DNA from: Bacteroidota bacterium
GTDB lineage: Bacteria; Bacteroidota; Bacteroidia; Bacteroidales; Prolixibacteraceae
Length of the DNA stretch: 41,624 nt
Assembly (NCBI GenBank): GCA_030698405.1
Contig: JAUYMU010000118.1
Coordinates: 1-41,624, forward strand
Direction: 5' to 3'
Shown: positions 33,638-41,499 of the stretch, in pieces
Position numbering within the stretch: position 1 is the stretch's first letter
How the letters are laid out: each line of letters starts with the position of its first letter
The notes under the pieces: generated by a model
The model's database searches: none
Told to the model about the DNA's origin: nothing
The model's input: only the letters and a program-made list of their open reading frames with translations
Made by a program: the position numbers and the translations under genes

Positions 33638-35525
33638 TTATTCGATAATCAGGCTTTTGAATTTAGGGTATTTAACTGAATATTTTAAATCCAATTCCTT
33701 TTTGTCCACCGGTTTTAATGTGAACTCCCACTTTATTTCACCAGTTTCCAAATCATGTTTTGCTCCGGAAATATTTAACACATTTACTTCTATGTCCTCT
33801 GCCGTTGAAACAGGAACCTGATCAAGAACAATCATATTAATATTCTGATTTTTATTGTTTTTCACTGTTGTTTTCCATGTACGTGTTTCCTCTTTTTTAT
33901 TGCCTATGAATTGCTTGGTAGTGAAATCTTTGATCTTTTCTCTGTTGACTGACACCTTTTTGTCTCTACCCAATGAAACCTCTAAAGTATCCGAAGCGTA
34001 ACGAATATCCAAAAGAGTTTTGCCTACATAGGTTTCCTCAAAGAAAACATTGGCTTCACCCTCAAGAAGGCTGTATTTCTCCCAATCAACGATTTTTGCA
34101 ATTAAGAAGGCATCTTTATCAATCTTCGGAACACAGTAGTATTGATAGATCGCAGGCAAATCATAGAACTCAATATCAACAGTATAGTTTTTGTTGTCAG
34201 ATTTAATTGTGTAAGGAGTTTTAATCTCAAAATTCACTGTGGTCTGATTCTCAACTTGTGCAGTTGGTATGGCCAAACTACTTGCTCCACGAATTTTCAT
34301 CTCAGATTTACCGACAGAAACACCCGCAACTTTTCCCTGAAGAACACTGGAAATTGCAGTCTTATTTTGAGTACCATAACCAACAGCTACAACTTCGTCC
34401 AAAGCCATCACACTTTCCTCCAGCACAACGTTCATTATATTACCTGTAATAGACAATGTTTGTGGATTAAAACCAATAAATGAATAATTTAACTGGCTTG
34501 CATTGTTTGGAATCGTGATGGAATAATTTCCCTCCATGTCAGTCACCGTTCCAATTGTCGTTCCGTGAACTACAACGGTAGTTCCTGGTAAAGGTTCTCT
34601 TTTGTTATCCATAACTTTCCCGCTTACACTATTCGCTGTTAGCTTGTATGTTGGAGGTAAAGTATTGTAATTCAAAAAGTAAGTTTTTAATTCGGGCGCC
34701 ACTCCTGAAACATTCGGATCGGAAGATGAAAACCTTAATTTTACATTGTTCCAATCTTCTTTTGTATCCTGCTTCACATTGGCTTTGTATATCAGTTGAA
34801 CCGGCTCATTGATGTTTTTTGCCCTGATATCGTATGAGGGAAACCATCCGGCATTGCCAGCAACATACGAAACCTCAAACGAGAAATTCCCGTTTTTCCT
34901 GGCATCAACTTTAACGAGTATCTCTCCTGTCGGAAATTCCTTTTTATTTGACAATGTTTTAAGCTGGTTTTGAATATCGAATTTTTGTTTGTTCAAATCT
35001 TCAATGGTGTTGCTTCTTTCTATCTCCTTTAATTTTAATGCGGTAAGCCTGGTGCTGTAAAAATCAGAAACTTGCTGGAGATTGGAAATACTAATCTGCT
35101 CATTTCTTCCGCCTATGGCCCTATTCTCCTGAAGAAATGCCAATTCTTCCTTAATAATAGAAAGATAAGTGTTCTCTTGTTTGATTTTAGAATCAATGGT
35201 TTCAAGCGATTTCACCAAATCCTGCAGCTCTTTGGGCTTTTATCTTGTCTAAATAATTCTGCTGCTGATTAACCGACAAAACAGTTATTTCTCCCTCAAC
35301 TTTTACCTGAACACTCTTTGGATCAATGAATGGTGACAAGTTTACAAACTTCAGGATTGATTTTCCCTGGGTTAAGTCAACGTTCTTTTTTCGGATAACC
35401 TGTGCTCCTTCAATGAACACGGTTACCTCATTTACATCGGTTTTAATTTCTACTACTTTAATCTCTTGTGAGAATATCAGGTTGCTGAAAATCAGACCCA
35501 ATATAAAAATGCAAATTGTTTTCAT
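33638..35525 (-). pseudogene. MuiA/DUF4139-family protein with embedded plug domain, frameshifted
   Basis: One gene read in two frames. 35525-35202 gives the N-terminus: signal peptide (IFSNLIFSQ) and a DUF4140-like domain (VTVFIEGAQVIRKKN, SPFIDPKSVQVKVEG, LSVNQQQNYLDK). From about 35236 the second frame continues without a break in sense: ELQDLVKSLETID, a coiled coil, then DUF4139 to 33638 (AKNINEPVQLIYKANVKQD, ending VKYPKFKSL). A single extra C (CCC on the minus strand, 35234-35236) explains the shift; with CC the join reads KAKELQDL. Inside DUF4139 lies a carboxypeptidase-regulatory-like domain (GKVMDNKREPLPGTTVVV) and a plug-like segment (ALDEVVAVGYGT, LQGKVAGVSV, IRGASS). A true mutation or a sequencing error is possible. 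Confidence 0.8.
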
Positions 35526-35572
35526 ATCAATTATCTATTATTAAGATGTAATTCATCACCAAATGTTTTTTG

Positions 35573-35791
35573 AAATCCTGAAGGGATTTAATGTCAATAG
35601 CCCCGGACTTCGGCGTGAGCTCTGTCGAACGATGAAATCCGGGGTAAAATAATGATAAAGAACAACAACCCTGCAAAGGGTTGAATTTATTCGTCTTTGA
35701 CATTCAACCCTTTGCAGGGTTGCAAAACCTATCTTTCCCGTACCCCCTGAGTTTCACTCAGGGCTATTCATATTCAACCACTTTGTGGTTA
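35573..35791. repeat. Array of short palindromes in the 295-nt gap 35526-35820
   Basis: Six elements in a row: AAATCCTGAAGGGATTT (35573-35589); CCCCGGA...TCCGGGG (35601-35644) with the 24-nt dispersed repeat inside; AACCCT...AGGGTT (35667-35682); its reverse (35705-35720), the last two forming a 21-bp inverted repeat 35666-35686 / 35702-35722; CCCTGAG...CTCAGGG (about 35746-35764); and AACCAC...GTGGTT (about 35777-35790). No ORF. They look like a family of REP-type hairpins of the phylum. Confidence 0.8.
35608..35631 (+). repeat. Dispersed 24-nt repeat, copy 2
   Basis: CTTCGGCGTGAGCTCTGTCG followed by AACG matches the minus-strand copy at 17646-17669 with one difference. Here it interrupts a CCCCGGA/TCCGGGG palindrome, as if inserted into its loop. 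Confidence 0.75.
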
Positions 35792-35820
35792 TCTTGTCAA
35801 AAAGGGAATTTTGTCGTACT

Positions 35821-36363
35821 TCACCAATTTAGTTTTTCCCAATCTTTCTCAATCAATGCGTATATCAGGTCATCAACCCATTTCCCATTCACCCATAAAC
35901 TCTCAACAAAGTGGGCTTCTTTGCGAAATCCAATTCGCTCAACCAATCGGATAGAGTTCTTGTTGTCAGGGTCAATGGATGTAATAATCCGATGTTTGTT
36001 CAATTCTTTAAATAAATAGTCAATCACGCTTTTAACAGCTTCGGTTGCGTAACCTTGGTGCTGAAAATACTTATTCAAAGTACATCCGATTTCAACTTGC
36101 TTATTTTCACTGTCGAAAAAGTGAACACCCAAGTCACCAACCACTTTTTTTGTTTCTTTCTCTACAATGGCAAATTGAAACCAGGTTCCCGGTTCGTTAA
36201 TTTGTTTCGATATCTTTCCTATAAAGATTTCTACGTCAGCAACGGTTGTTGGAATCCAGCCCTGGTATTTATTGGTCTCTCTATCCGAACGATATTCGAA
36301 TATCTCGTCTTTGTCATCCAATGCAATTGGTCTAATTATCAGTCGTTTTGTTTCCAATATCAT
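35821..36363 (-). CDS. GNAT-family N-acetyltransferase (RimJ/RimL-like)
   Basis: 180 residues of the GCN5-related N-acetyltransferase superfamily, closest in form to RimJ/RimL ribosomal-protein or spectinomycin-type acetyltransferases. It opens with ETKRLIIRPI, has VVGDLGVHFF (beta 4), the acetyl-CoA site in YFQHQGYATEAV (motif A) and SIRLVERIGFRKEAHF (beta 6). Substrate unknown, cytoplasmic. It sits between the palindrome array and a hairpin-rich gap. Confidence 0.9.
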   Translation of the reverse strand: MILETKRLIIRPIALDDKDEIFEYRSDRETNKYQGWIPTTVADVEIFIGKISKQINEPGTWFQFAIVEKETKKVVGDLGVHFFDSENKQVEIGCTLNKYFQHQGYATEAVKSVIDYLFKELNKHRIITSIDPDNKNSIRLVERIGFRKEAHFVESLWVNGKWVDDLIYALIEKDWEKLNW

Positions 36364-36425
36364 TTGCTTAATTTTTTATACGGGCCGTTTTATAAAATAG
36401 CACAAATGTTCCTAAAATTCATTCA

Positions 36426-36550
36426 GGGTTGGATTTACCCGATAAACTTCCTACGAAGTACTGCTTTTCACCCCGAGTACTCAGGGCTAATGTCCTGTTA
36501 CAGAAGAACCGGAACCCGGCTCGTGGGTATTTTGCTCTAGCAGCATACCC
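36426..36550. ncRNA. Unassigned hairpin-rich segment, possibly a degraded intron piece
   Basis: Four hairpins in 125 nt: GGGT/ACCC (36426-36440), CCCCGAGTACTCAGGG (36471-36486), ACCGGAACCCGGCT (36508-36521) and GGGTAT/ATACCC (36525-36550). The plus-strand text ATAAACTTC...GCTTTTCAC resembles ATAAACTTC...GCTTTCAC at about 41584-41610 in the group II intron fragment, so a relic of the same intron family is possible but weakly supported. The last hairpin could also terminate the methyltransferase gene. No ORF. Confidence 0.35.
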
Positions 36551-36568
36551 TTTGTTGAATTCTAAATG

Positions 36569-38179
36569 TTACTTGCCTCTGTTTAATCGTCTGGAAGATA
36601 GCTTTTCCCAAATGCCATGAGCTAACTTAATTTCATTCTGTGTCAAACCAAAATGTTCTTTTAAGATTATTTGGTTGGTGATTTTTAAAACTTCTCCAAT
36701 ATTTGTCTTTGCACGAATTAGTTTGTCAATTTCAGGAAGTAATAATGCGTTATCCTTATGGTATGGAAGTAAAACTCTTTCAGCTTCGTTTGGCATTAAT
36801 TCTAAAACTCCACCTCCGTGGCTACGTCCGGAAACTTCTGTGAAAGCGAGAGAAAGGGAATTGTAATAACTTGCTGTCAATGCTTTAATATCTGTGCCGC
36901 GCTTTACAAAAACACGGTGCATAGTGTCTGTTGTGTATGCTTCCGCTTCGTTTATTATTAATCTTGGATAGAGATTGTTTCGCCTTATAAACAAAGCATC
37001 AGAAATTTTTATAGAAGGAACAACAAACCAATCATTTCGGATTCCTGTTTTATAACCTTTGTGAATCTCTTTACTTTCACCGTATGCAATATATTTCATT
37101 GCACCATTTTTCATATTCAGATTTTTCCTTTCTGGAAAAACTAAAAGATGTGCTTTAGCTTTTGAAAATTTATTACTCTCCCAATCCTTTTCTGTAAAAA
37201 TCACACTGTTAACCTGAACACTCCTTCCCACCATTGGTCTTGCATAATCTTGTAAACCATACTCCTCAATTGTAGTCAATGGAACCGTAAAAAAATCATT
37301 AGAACCTGTTGTGATACCAACTTCAACATTTGCAAATTTCCCAAGAGTTGGGATGTTTCGTTTCGTTGCAATATTTTCTAAAAAGTCGATTTCTTCCTGA
37401 TCTAAAAAGTAGAAAGTCCATTTATTAGATTTAAAATCAATTTTCTTTTGGGGACTTTTTAAAATTGAAACATCAAGTTTTTGGAGTCCGCTTGCATCTT
37501 TTAGTTCAATGTGTTCAATGTTATGATTTTTGCTTTCGTTCTTTTCACAAAGAAGCAAGACAACTTCTTGCTGAATGTCTGGGAATACCAATTTCTCAAA
37601 TGAAATGATATTGATTTTATTATAAAAATGTGCTAGGAAATTCCTTAACTGGAGTGCATATGAAACCTGCAAAACCTCTGCTGGCAAAACAAAACCAATT
37701 CTTCCACCTCTTGCTTTTAATAGCAATGAAGAACCAACAACGAATGAAACCCATGCGTTTGTTAGTTTTGAATAAGTCAACCCTGCTTTTATAAAAATAT
37801 CTTCCGCTTCTACTTTTTGTAGCCTGTCAAAAAATTGATATCGAATGTAGGGCGGATTACCTACAATTAAATCAAAACGTTGTAAAGTATTATTGCAATA
37901 ATTATGAAAGTCAGCATTGATAATTTGCTTGTTTTTCAAATTTATTTTTTCAGCTTTAGCAGATTCTTTTTCATCGAATTCAACAGCTGTAATTGAGTTA
38001 TATTTTAGTTTGTGTTTTTCCAGTTGTTCCAAAAAGACTCCGTTGCCACAACTTGGTTCAAGTATGTCAAAGTCTTCGCTGCCATTAATTCCCCATCGCA
38101 AGATAAATTCGGCAATTGGTTTAGGTGTATAAAAACCGCCTCTAAGTTTTTCGGCTGATGCTTCTGTTATTAAATTCAT
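36569..38179 (-). CDS. Eco57I-type DNA adenine-N6 methyltransferase
   Basis: 536 residues, a class I SAM-dependent DNA methyltransferase. Motif I is DILEPSCGNGVFLEQL (about 39-53) and the catalytic motif IV is NPPY at 108-111 in LIVGNPPYIRYQ, the N6-adenine or N4-cytosine type. RLIINEAEAYTTDTMH and FTEVSGRSHGGGVLEL in the C-terminal part belong to the target-recognition region. It is the modification arm of the system with the PLD nuclease. Its ATG overlaps the controller's stop codon (ATGA, 38176-38179), so it has no promoter of its own and depends on the controller's transcription. Confidence 0.92.
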   Translation of the reverse strand: MNLITEASAEKLRGGFYTPKPIAEFILRWGINGSEDFDILEPSCGNGVFLEQLEKHKLKYNSITAVEFDEKESAKAEKINLKNKQIINADFHNYCNNTLQRFDLIVGNPPYIRYQFFDRLQKVEAEDIFIKAGLTYSKLTNAWVSFVVGSSLLLKARGGRIGFVLPAEVLQVSYALQLRNFLAHFYNKINIISFEKLVFPDIQQEVVLLLCEKNESKNHNIEHIELKDASGLQKLDVSILKSPQKKIDFKSNKWTFYFLDQEEIDFLENIATKRNIPTLGKFANVEVGITTGSNDFFTVPLTTIEEYGLQDYARPMVGRSVQVNSVIFTEKDWESNKFSKAKAHLLVFPERKNLNMKNGAMKYIAYGESKEIHKGYKTGIRNDWFVVPSIKISDALFIRRNNLYPRLIINEAEAYTTDTMHRVFVKRGTDIKALTASYYNSLSLAFTEVSGRSHGGGVLELMPNEAERVLLPYHKDNALLLPEIDKLIRAKTNIGEVLKITNQIILKEHFGLTQNEIKLAHGIWEKLSSRRLNRGK

Positions 38180-38496
38180 TTGTCAAGTAGTTTTTTTGTT
38201 TTCAAATACTTTACTTTTTCCTCTGCAACTTTGAAAACTTCGCTGGAAAAATCTTCTTCTTCCATTACTCGAAAAGCAACAGCATCACTAAGAAATGCAA
38301 TCGTTAAATCTTTGTCGCTAACCTCAAAAAACGTTGCAAATTTCCCTATTATATGCTTCGTGGGTTTTCGACTATTTTTCTCAATTTTGCCTAACATTGA
38401 AGTATCAATCTTCAAAGCTTCCGCAACTTCTCGTAACGGAAGCTTTCTATCCTCACGTAGTTTTTTTACCGTATCGCCGAAAGTTTCTTCTAACAT
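38176..38496 (-). CDS. XRE-family controller of the restriction-modification system
   Basis: 106 residues with an N-terminal helix-turn-helix (about 8-62: FGDTVKKLREDRKLPLREVA, DTSMLGKIEKNSRKPT) and a short charged C-terminal tail. The genetic position (immediately before the methyltransferase, overlapping it, and next to the nuclease) is that of a C-protein in type II systems. A perfect dyad operator abuts the ATG and overlaps the -7 element, so self-regulation is likely. It binds DNA as a dimer by analogy with family members; direct targets other than its own promoter are unknown. Confidence 0.88.
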   Translation of the reverse strand: MLEETFGDTVKKLREDRKLPLREVAEALKIDTSMLGKIEKNSRKPTKHIIGKFATFFEVSDKDLTIAFLSDAVAFRVMEEEDFSSEVFKVAEEKVKYLKTKKLLDK

Positions 38497-38498
38497 TG

Positions 38499-38524
38499 CT
38501 TTGGACTAATTTTGTCCAAAGATA
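38499..38524 (-). promoter_or_regulatory. Dyad operator overlapping the controller's -7 element
   Basis: CTTTGGAC (38499-38506) and GTCCAAAG (38514-38521) are perfect 8-bp arms 7 nt apart. On the minus strand TATCTTTG (38524-38517, TAnnTTTG) overlaps the upstream arm, and the ATG starts at 38496, only 2 nt after the dyad. A bound repressor would cover the -7 element and the transcription start. Confidence 0.7.
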
Positions 38525-38561
38525 GGTTTGTATTTTGAATAAAAAAAGAATACTACCAATT

Positions 38562-38594
38562 ATTTTAGTGCTAGTTGAAAGCCAGCACTAAAAT
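38562..38594 (-). terminator. Terminator after the PLD nuclease gene
   Basis: ATTTTAGTGCT (38562-38572) and AGCACTAAAAT (38584-38594) pair over 11 bp with an 11-nt loop, 13 nt past the nuclease stop and upstream of the controller promoter, separating the two transcription units. Confidence 0.75.
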
Positions 38595-38607
38595 TATGTC
38601 TGAGAGA

Positions 38608-39852
38608 CTAATTAATCTCCAATATATATAGGTTCGGTTGAGCAGAATCAGTATATAAACTTGCAGATTTACCAATTAAATTGGCGTTTGCGATTAAATG
38701 TTTCGCCTTTCCCCAACTTAAAGATGTCATGGAGTTATTTTGGAGATATGACTTTGTATTAGTTTTGGTATTATGAGAAAGGCTTAAAGGGAAAACTCCA
38801 TTGTCGACTCCAAGAATAACAATTTTAAATAGCGCTGTGGTTCTTTCAATGTGAGCAGTTCTCTGTGAAGTGGTATCATATGCCCAAATGAGATTAGAAA
38901 ACACTTGATTTCTAAAATAGCTCCTTTGGTCAATCCCAACTGTTTTGCCCTTTTTTAAAAGCATTGAACCAGTTTCATTGGTATTTGCTCCTTTTGGAAT
39001 ACACAAATCTCTTTGAGTAAGAGGGCCACTTACCCATACAATGGTTCTTGCTTGAGTAGTAGTTATTGAAGTAAGTGAACTTGTAGGATGTTGAGTTGCT
39101 ATTTGCGCTGACGTAGAATTTGGTTGAGAAATCGATGTGCCTACTACTCTTGGTCGAAATTTTGAAGGAAAGGAAGAAGGTATACTAGCAGTTGCTCTTC
39201 GAGGAATAAATACGGTATCAGTATTCGGTGTTATTGGTGGAGTAACCAATGATTTTTTCTCACTATAAATTTTCTTTCTTTCTATTTCATTAGGCACAAT
39301 TCCTTTTTCGATAAAATCATCAATAACAACTTGACTTATTTTAAAAAGATTTGGATCTGAAAAGTCAAAAAGCGTTTTATAATAAGTTTTCAAGGTTGTT
39401 AATAAGGTAGTGCCTTCTGGATCATTAATGTCAAATTCTATAAGCAGCGAACTTTCTACATTTCTGAACAATCCTCTACCAGTTAGATTTGAAGAGCCAA
39501 CTATGAGTTTTATTTCTTTATCTCCCTCGAATAGATAAATTTTTGGATGAAAGATTGGTGCTTCGTTTTGATAAAATATATAGCTGCCAATATTTATGTT
39601 TAATATTTCTTCCAAAGCCTCTTTGGATGTGCCCTCCTGATCAATTCCAACAATGAGTGTTAGATTTTTATAAAATTTCTTAGCTGTCTCAAAATATCCA
39701 GACAATCCAAATATTCCTGCCTCACTTGCGAATGCAGAAATACCAGTAAAAGAATGAAAATCTTGCTGATTTAAATATTTCACTAAATAATTTCCGATCG
39801 CATCAATAGAGCTGCTTTCAAAGCCTTGTCCTAAAAACGTTGTTTTCATCAT
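38608..39852 (-). CDS. PLD-superfamily restriction endonuclease (BfiI/NgoFVII-like)
   Basis: 414 residues. The N-terminal half carries one phospholipase D motif: His102 and Lys104 in FHPKIYLFEG, then GSSNLTG with Asn122, as in metal-independent PLD-type restriction enzymes such as BfiI. A Ser/Thr/Pro-rich linker (about 210-260) joins it to a C-terminal domain (about 262-414: VSGPLTQRDLCIPKG, FRNQVFSNLIW) that I take to be the DNA-recognition (B3-like) part. A single motif implies a dimer with one shared active site. It is the restriction partner of the methyltransferase. Start is MMK, ATG 39852 or 39849; TACTTTTG at 39878-39885 is a possible -7 element. Confidence 0.85.
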   Translation of the reverse strand: MMKTTFLGQGFESSSIDAIGNYLVKYLNQQDFHSFTGISAFASEAGIFGLSGYFETAKKFYKNLTLIVGIDQEGTSKEALEEILNINIGSYIFYQNEAPIFHPKIYLFEGDKEIKLIVGSSNLTGRGLFRNVESSLLIEFDINDPEGTTLLTTLKTYYKTLFDFSDPNLFKISQVVIDDFIEKGIVPNEIERKKIYSEKKSLVTPPITPNTDTVFIPRRATASIPSSFPSKFRPRVVGTSISQPNSTSAQIATQHPTSSLTSITTTQARTIVWVSGPLTQRDLCIPKGANTNETGSMLLKKGKTVGIDQRSYFRNQVFSNLIWAYDTTSQRTAHIERTTALFKIVILGVDNGVFPLSLSHNTKTNTKSYLQNNSMTSLSWGKAKHLIANANLIGKSASLYTDSAQPNLYILEIN

Positions 39853-40197
39853 CTTGATTTTTTTTTTGTAAAACTAACAAAAGTATTCTTGTCATTTGTA
39901 AAATGAGCCTATGTATTATATTTTAATAATAAATGTTTCGATGAGCTCTTAGGGTTGCTGCCAACTATAAACAGCGCAAAACTCCTCGTACTTTCCAAAA
40001 GCTTTCATTTTTTTCTATGCGCATTTCCTGCTTATTTCTGTTATTCTTTTAGGAGGGTTAAATGTAAGTGGTTATGTTTACAAAAACAAAACAATTTATT
40101 GTTTTTTACCAACTTAATTTATCTTAAAATTTCTTTTGGCAAAATATTGATTTATAAATCCTGCAACATGTATTGTATAGGGGTCGGAGTTTGTTCC
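39853..40197. other. 345-nt AT-rich intergenic region
   Basis: Contains the minus-strand -7-like TACTTTTG for the nuclease gene (39878-39885) and a weak AAACAAT/ATTGTTT inverted repeat near 40089-40104. I see no gene; the one ORF here, about 88 residues, has no recognisable features or coding character. Confidence 0.6.
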
Positions 40198-41220
40198 CTA
40201 CAACGCTTTCTTCTTCGATGAATTCCTAACCACCAAGCTGGTTTTCATTTCTATTTGCTGCGGGGGAGCGGTTGGATTTTTAATACGTTCGAAAAACAGA
40301 CGTGCTGCTTCCTGTCCGATCCCGAAAGTAGGAAATGTAACGGAAGTTAGCGAAGGGTCAACCACTGTGGAATGGAATTCATCGGTAAATCCAATCAAGC
40401 CAATATCGTTGGGGATGTTCAATCCAACCTGTTTTATCTCTTTCATTGCGGCAAAAATGACAGTGTCGTTAATTCCCAAAATAGCATCCGGATGATTTTT
40501 CAGATTTAAAAGTGATCGTGTTGCAATCGAAGCATCTTCGGTACTCAGATTGCATTGGGCAACCAATTCCTGATCAAATGGAAGTTTACAATCCTGAAGT
40601 CCCTGCAAGTATCCATTGTATCGCTGCTGAGAAATGCTTAGTTGCTCCGGCCCGTTGATGTAGGCAATCCGGCGGTAACCGTGTTCATAAAAATGACAGA
40701 CAACCTTTCGGGCGGCTTCCGAATTGTCGGCAACCACACTTGGAACCTCGTCGGTGCGACACACACGGTCGAAAAAGACAAGAGGAATTTCATTGCTAAT
40801 CAAGGCATCAAAATGATCAAAATTTTTGGTTTCCTGGCTCAGACAAACAATCAGCCCTTCAACCCTTGTTTGCAGCAGATTTTTCACTGACTCTACCTCT
40901 TTTACATACGATTCGCTCGACGATGAAATCAGGATAAAATAACCATTTTGTTTGGCAACATACTCTATTCCGGAGATGACTGTCGAAAAAAAGTGGGTCA
41001 CCAAATCCGGAACAATCACACCGATCATGCGTGTTTCCTGCCTCAGCAAGCCCATGGCCAGCGGATTGGGCGTGTAGTTTCTGGCGCGTGCCAATTCCTG
41101 AACCTTCCGGGTCATTTCACAACTGATATCCGGATGGTTCTTCAACGCCCTCGAAACTGTTGAAATGGAAACGTTCAGTTCGGTTGCCAGGTCCTTCAAC
41201 GAAACATGCCTTTTGGCCAT
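40198..41220 (-). CDS. LacI-family transcriptional regulator
   Basis: 340 residues. N-terminal LacI-type helix-turn-helix (about 5-26: VSLKDLATELNVSISTVSRAL) with hinge helix NPLAMGLLRQETRMIG, then a periplasmic-binding-protein-like effector domain: GVIVPDLVTHFFSTVISGIE, VEGLIVCLS, IPLVFFDR, RIAYINGPEQLSISQQRYNG and IGLIGFTDEFHSTVVDPSLT. These proteins usually bind a sugar or nucleoside and repress nearby catabolic genes. No such gene is in the window, so the targets lie outside or elsewhere. TAGATTTG at 41254-41261 (minus) fits a -7 element. Confidence 0.94.
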   Translation of the reverse strand: MAKRHVSLKDLATELNVSISTVSRALKNHPDISCEMTRKVQELARARNYTPNPLAMGLLRQETRMIGVIVPDLVTHFFSTVISGIEYVAKQNGYFILISSSSESYVKEVESVKNLLQTRVEGLIVCLSQETKNFDHFDALISNEIPLVFFDRVCRTDEVPSVVADNSEAARKVVCHFYEHGYRRIAYINGPEQLSISQQRYNGYLQGLQDCKLPFDQELVAQCNLSTEDASIATRSLLNLKNHPDAILGINDTVIFAAMKEIKQVGLNIPNDIGLIGFTDEFHSTVVDPSLTSVTFPTFGIGQEAARLFFERIKNPTAPPQQIEMKTSLVVRNSSKKKAL

Positions 41221-41253
41221 AAATTCGGGTTATTAAAACAATGGCTGAAATTA

Positions 41254-41261
41254 CAAATCTA
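41254..41261 (-). promoter_or_regulatory. Putative -7 element of the LacI gene
   Basis: TAGATTTG on the minus strand matches TAnnTTTG, 33 nt before the ATG at 41220. No clear -33 element. Confidence 0.4.
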
Positions 41262-41274
41262 AATGAACTTTTCT

Positions 41275-41457
41275 CACCACAGATTACACCGTTATTTGAA
41301 GTAAGTAATGAGAACCATAAAATATTGTATTCCGAACTCACTAAGCAAATGCCTTGCTTTGCAGGAATTATTTCTACCACAGATTAAAAAGATAAACACA
41401 GATTGAAACTCACTTTTATTATTTATGAATCTGTGAAAATCCGTGTAATCTGTGGTG
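41275..41457. repeat. 183-bp region bounded by 15-bp inverted repeats
   Basis: CACCACAGATTACAC (41275-41289) and GTGTAATCTGTGGTG (41443-41457) are perfect inverted repeats; further ACCACAGATTA-type copies lie at 41378-41400 and CTGTG copies inside. It may be a small non-autonomous element (MITE-like) or an intergenic repeat. No ORF of note. Confidence 0.55.
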
Positions 41458-41499
41458 TGACTTAAATTCTCGTTAATGCAAACAAAAAACAATGGAACG

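Noticed and set aside
35202-35525. Separate 107-residue secreted protein
   Set aside because: It is the N-terminus of the MuiA-family gene; the rest continues in another frame.
36525-36550. tRNA fragment
   Set aside because: No cloverleaf or T-loop GGTTCGA-type sequence; only simple hairpins.
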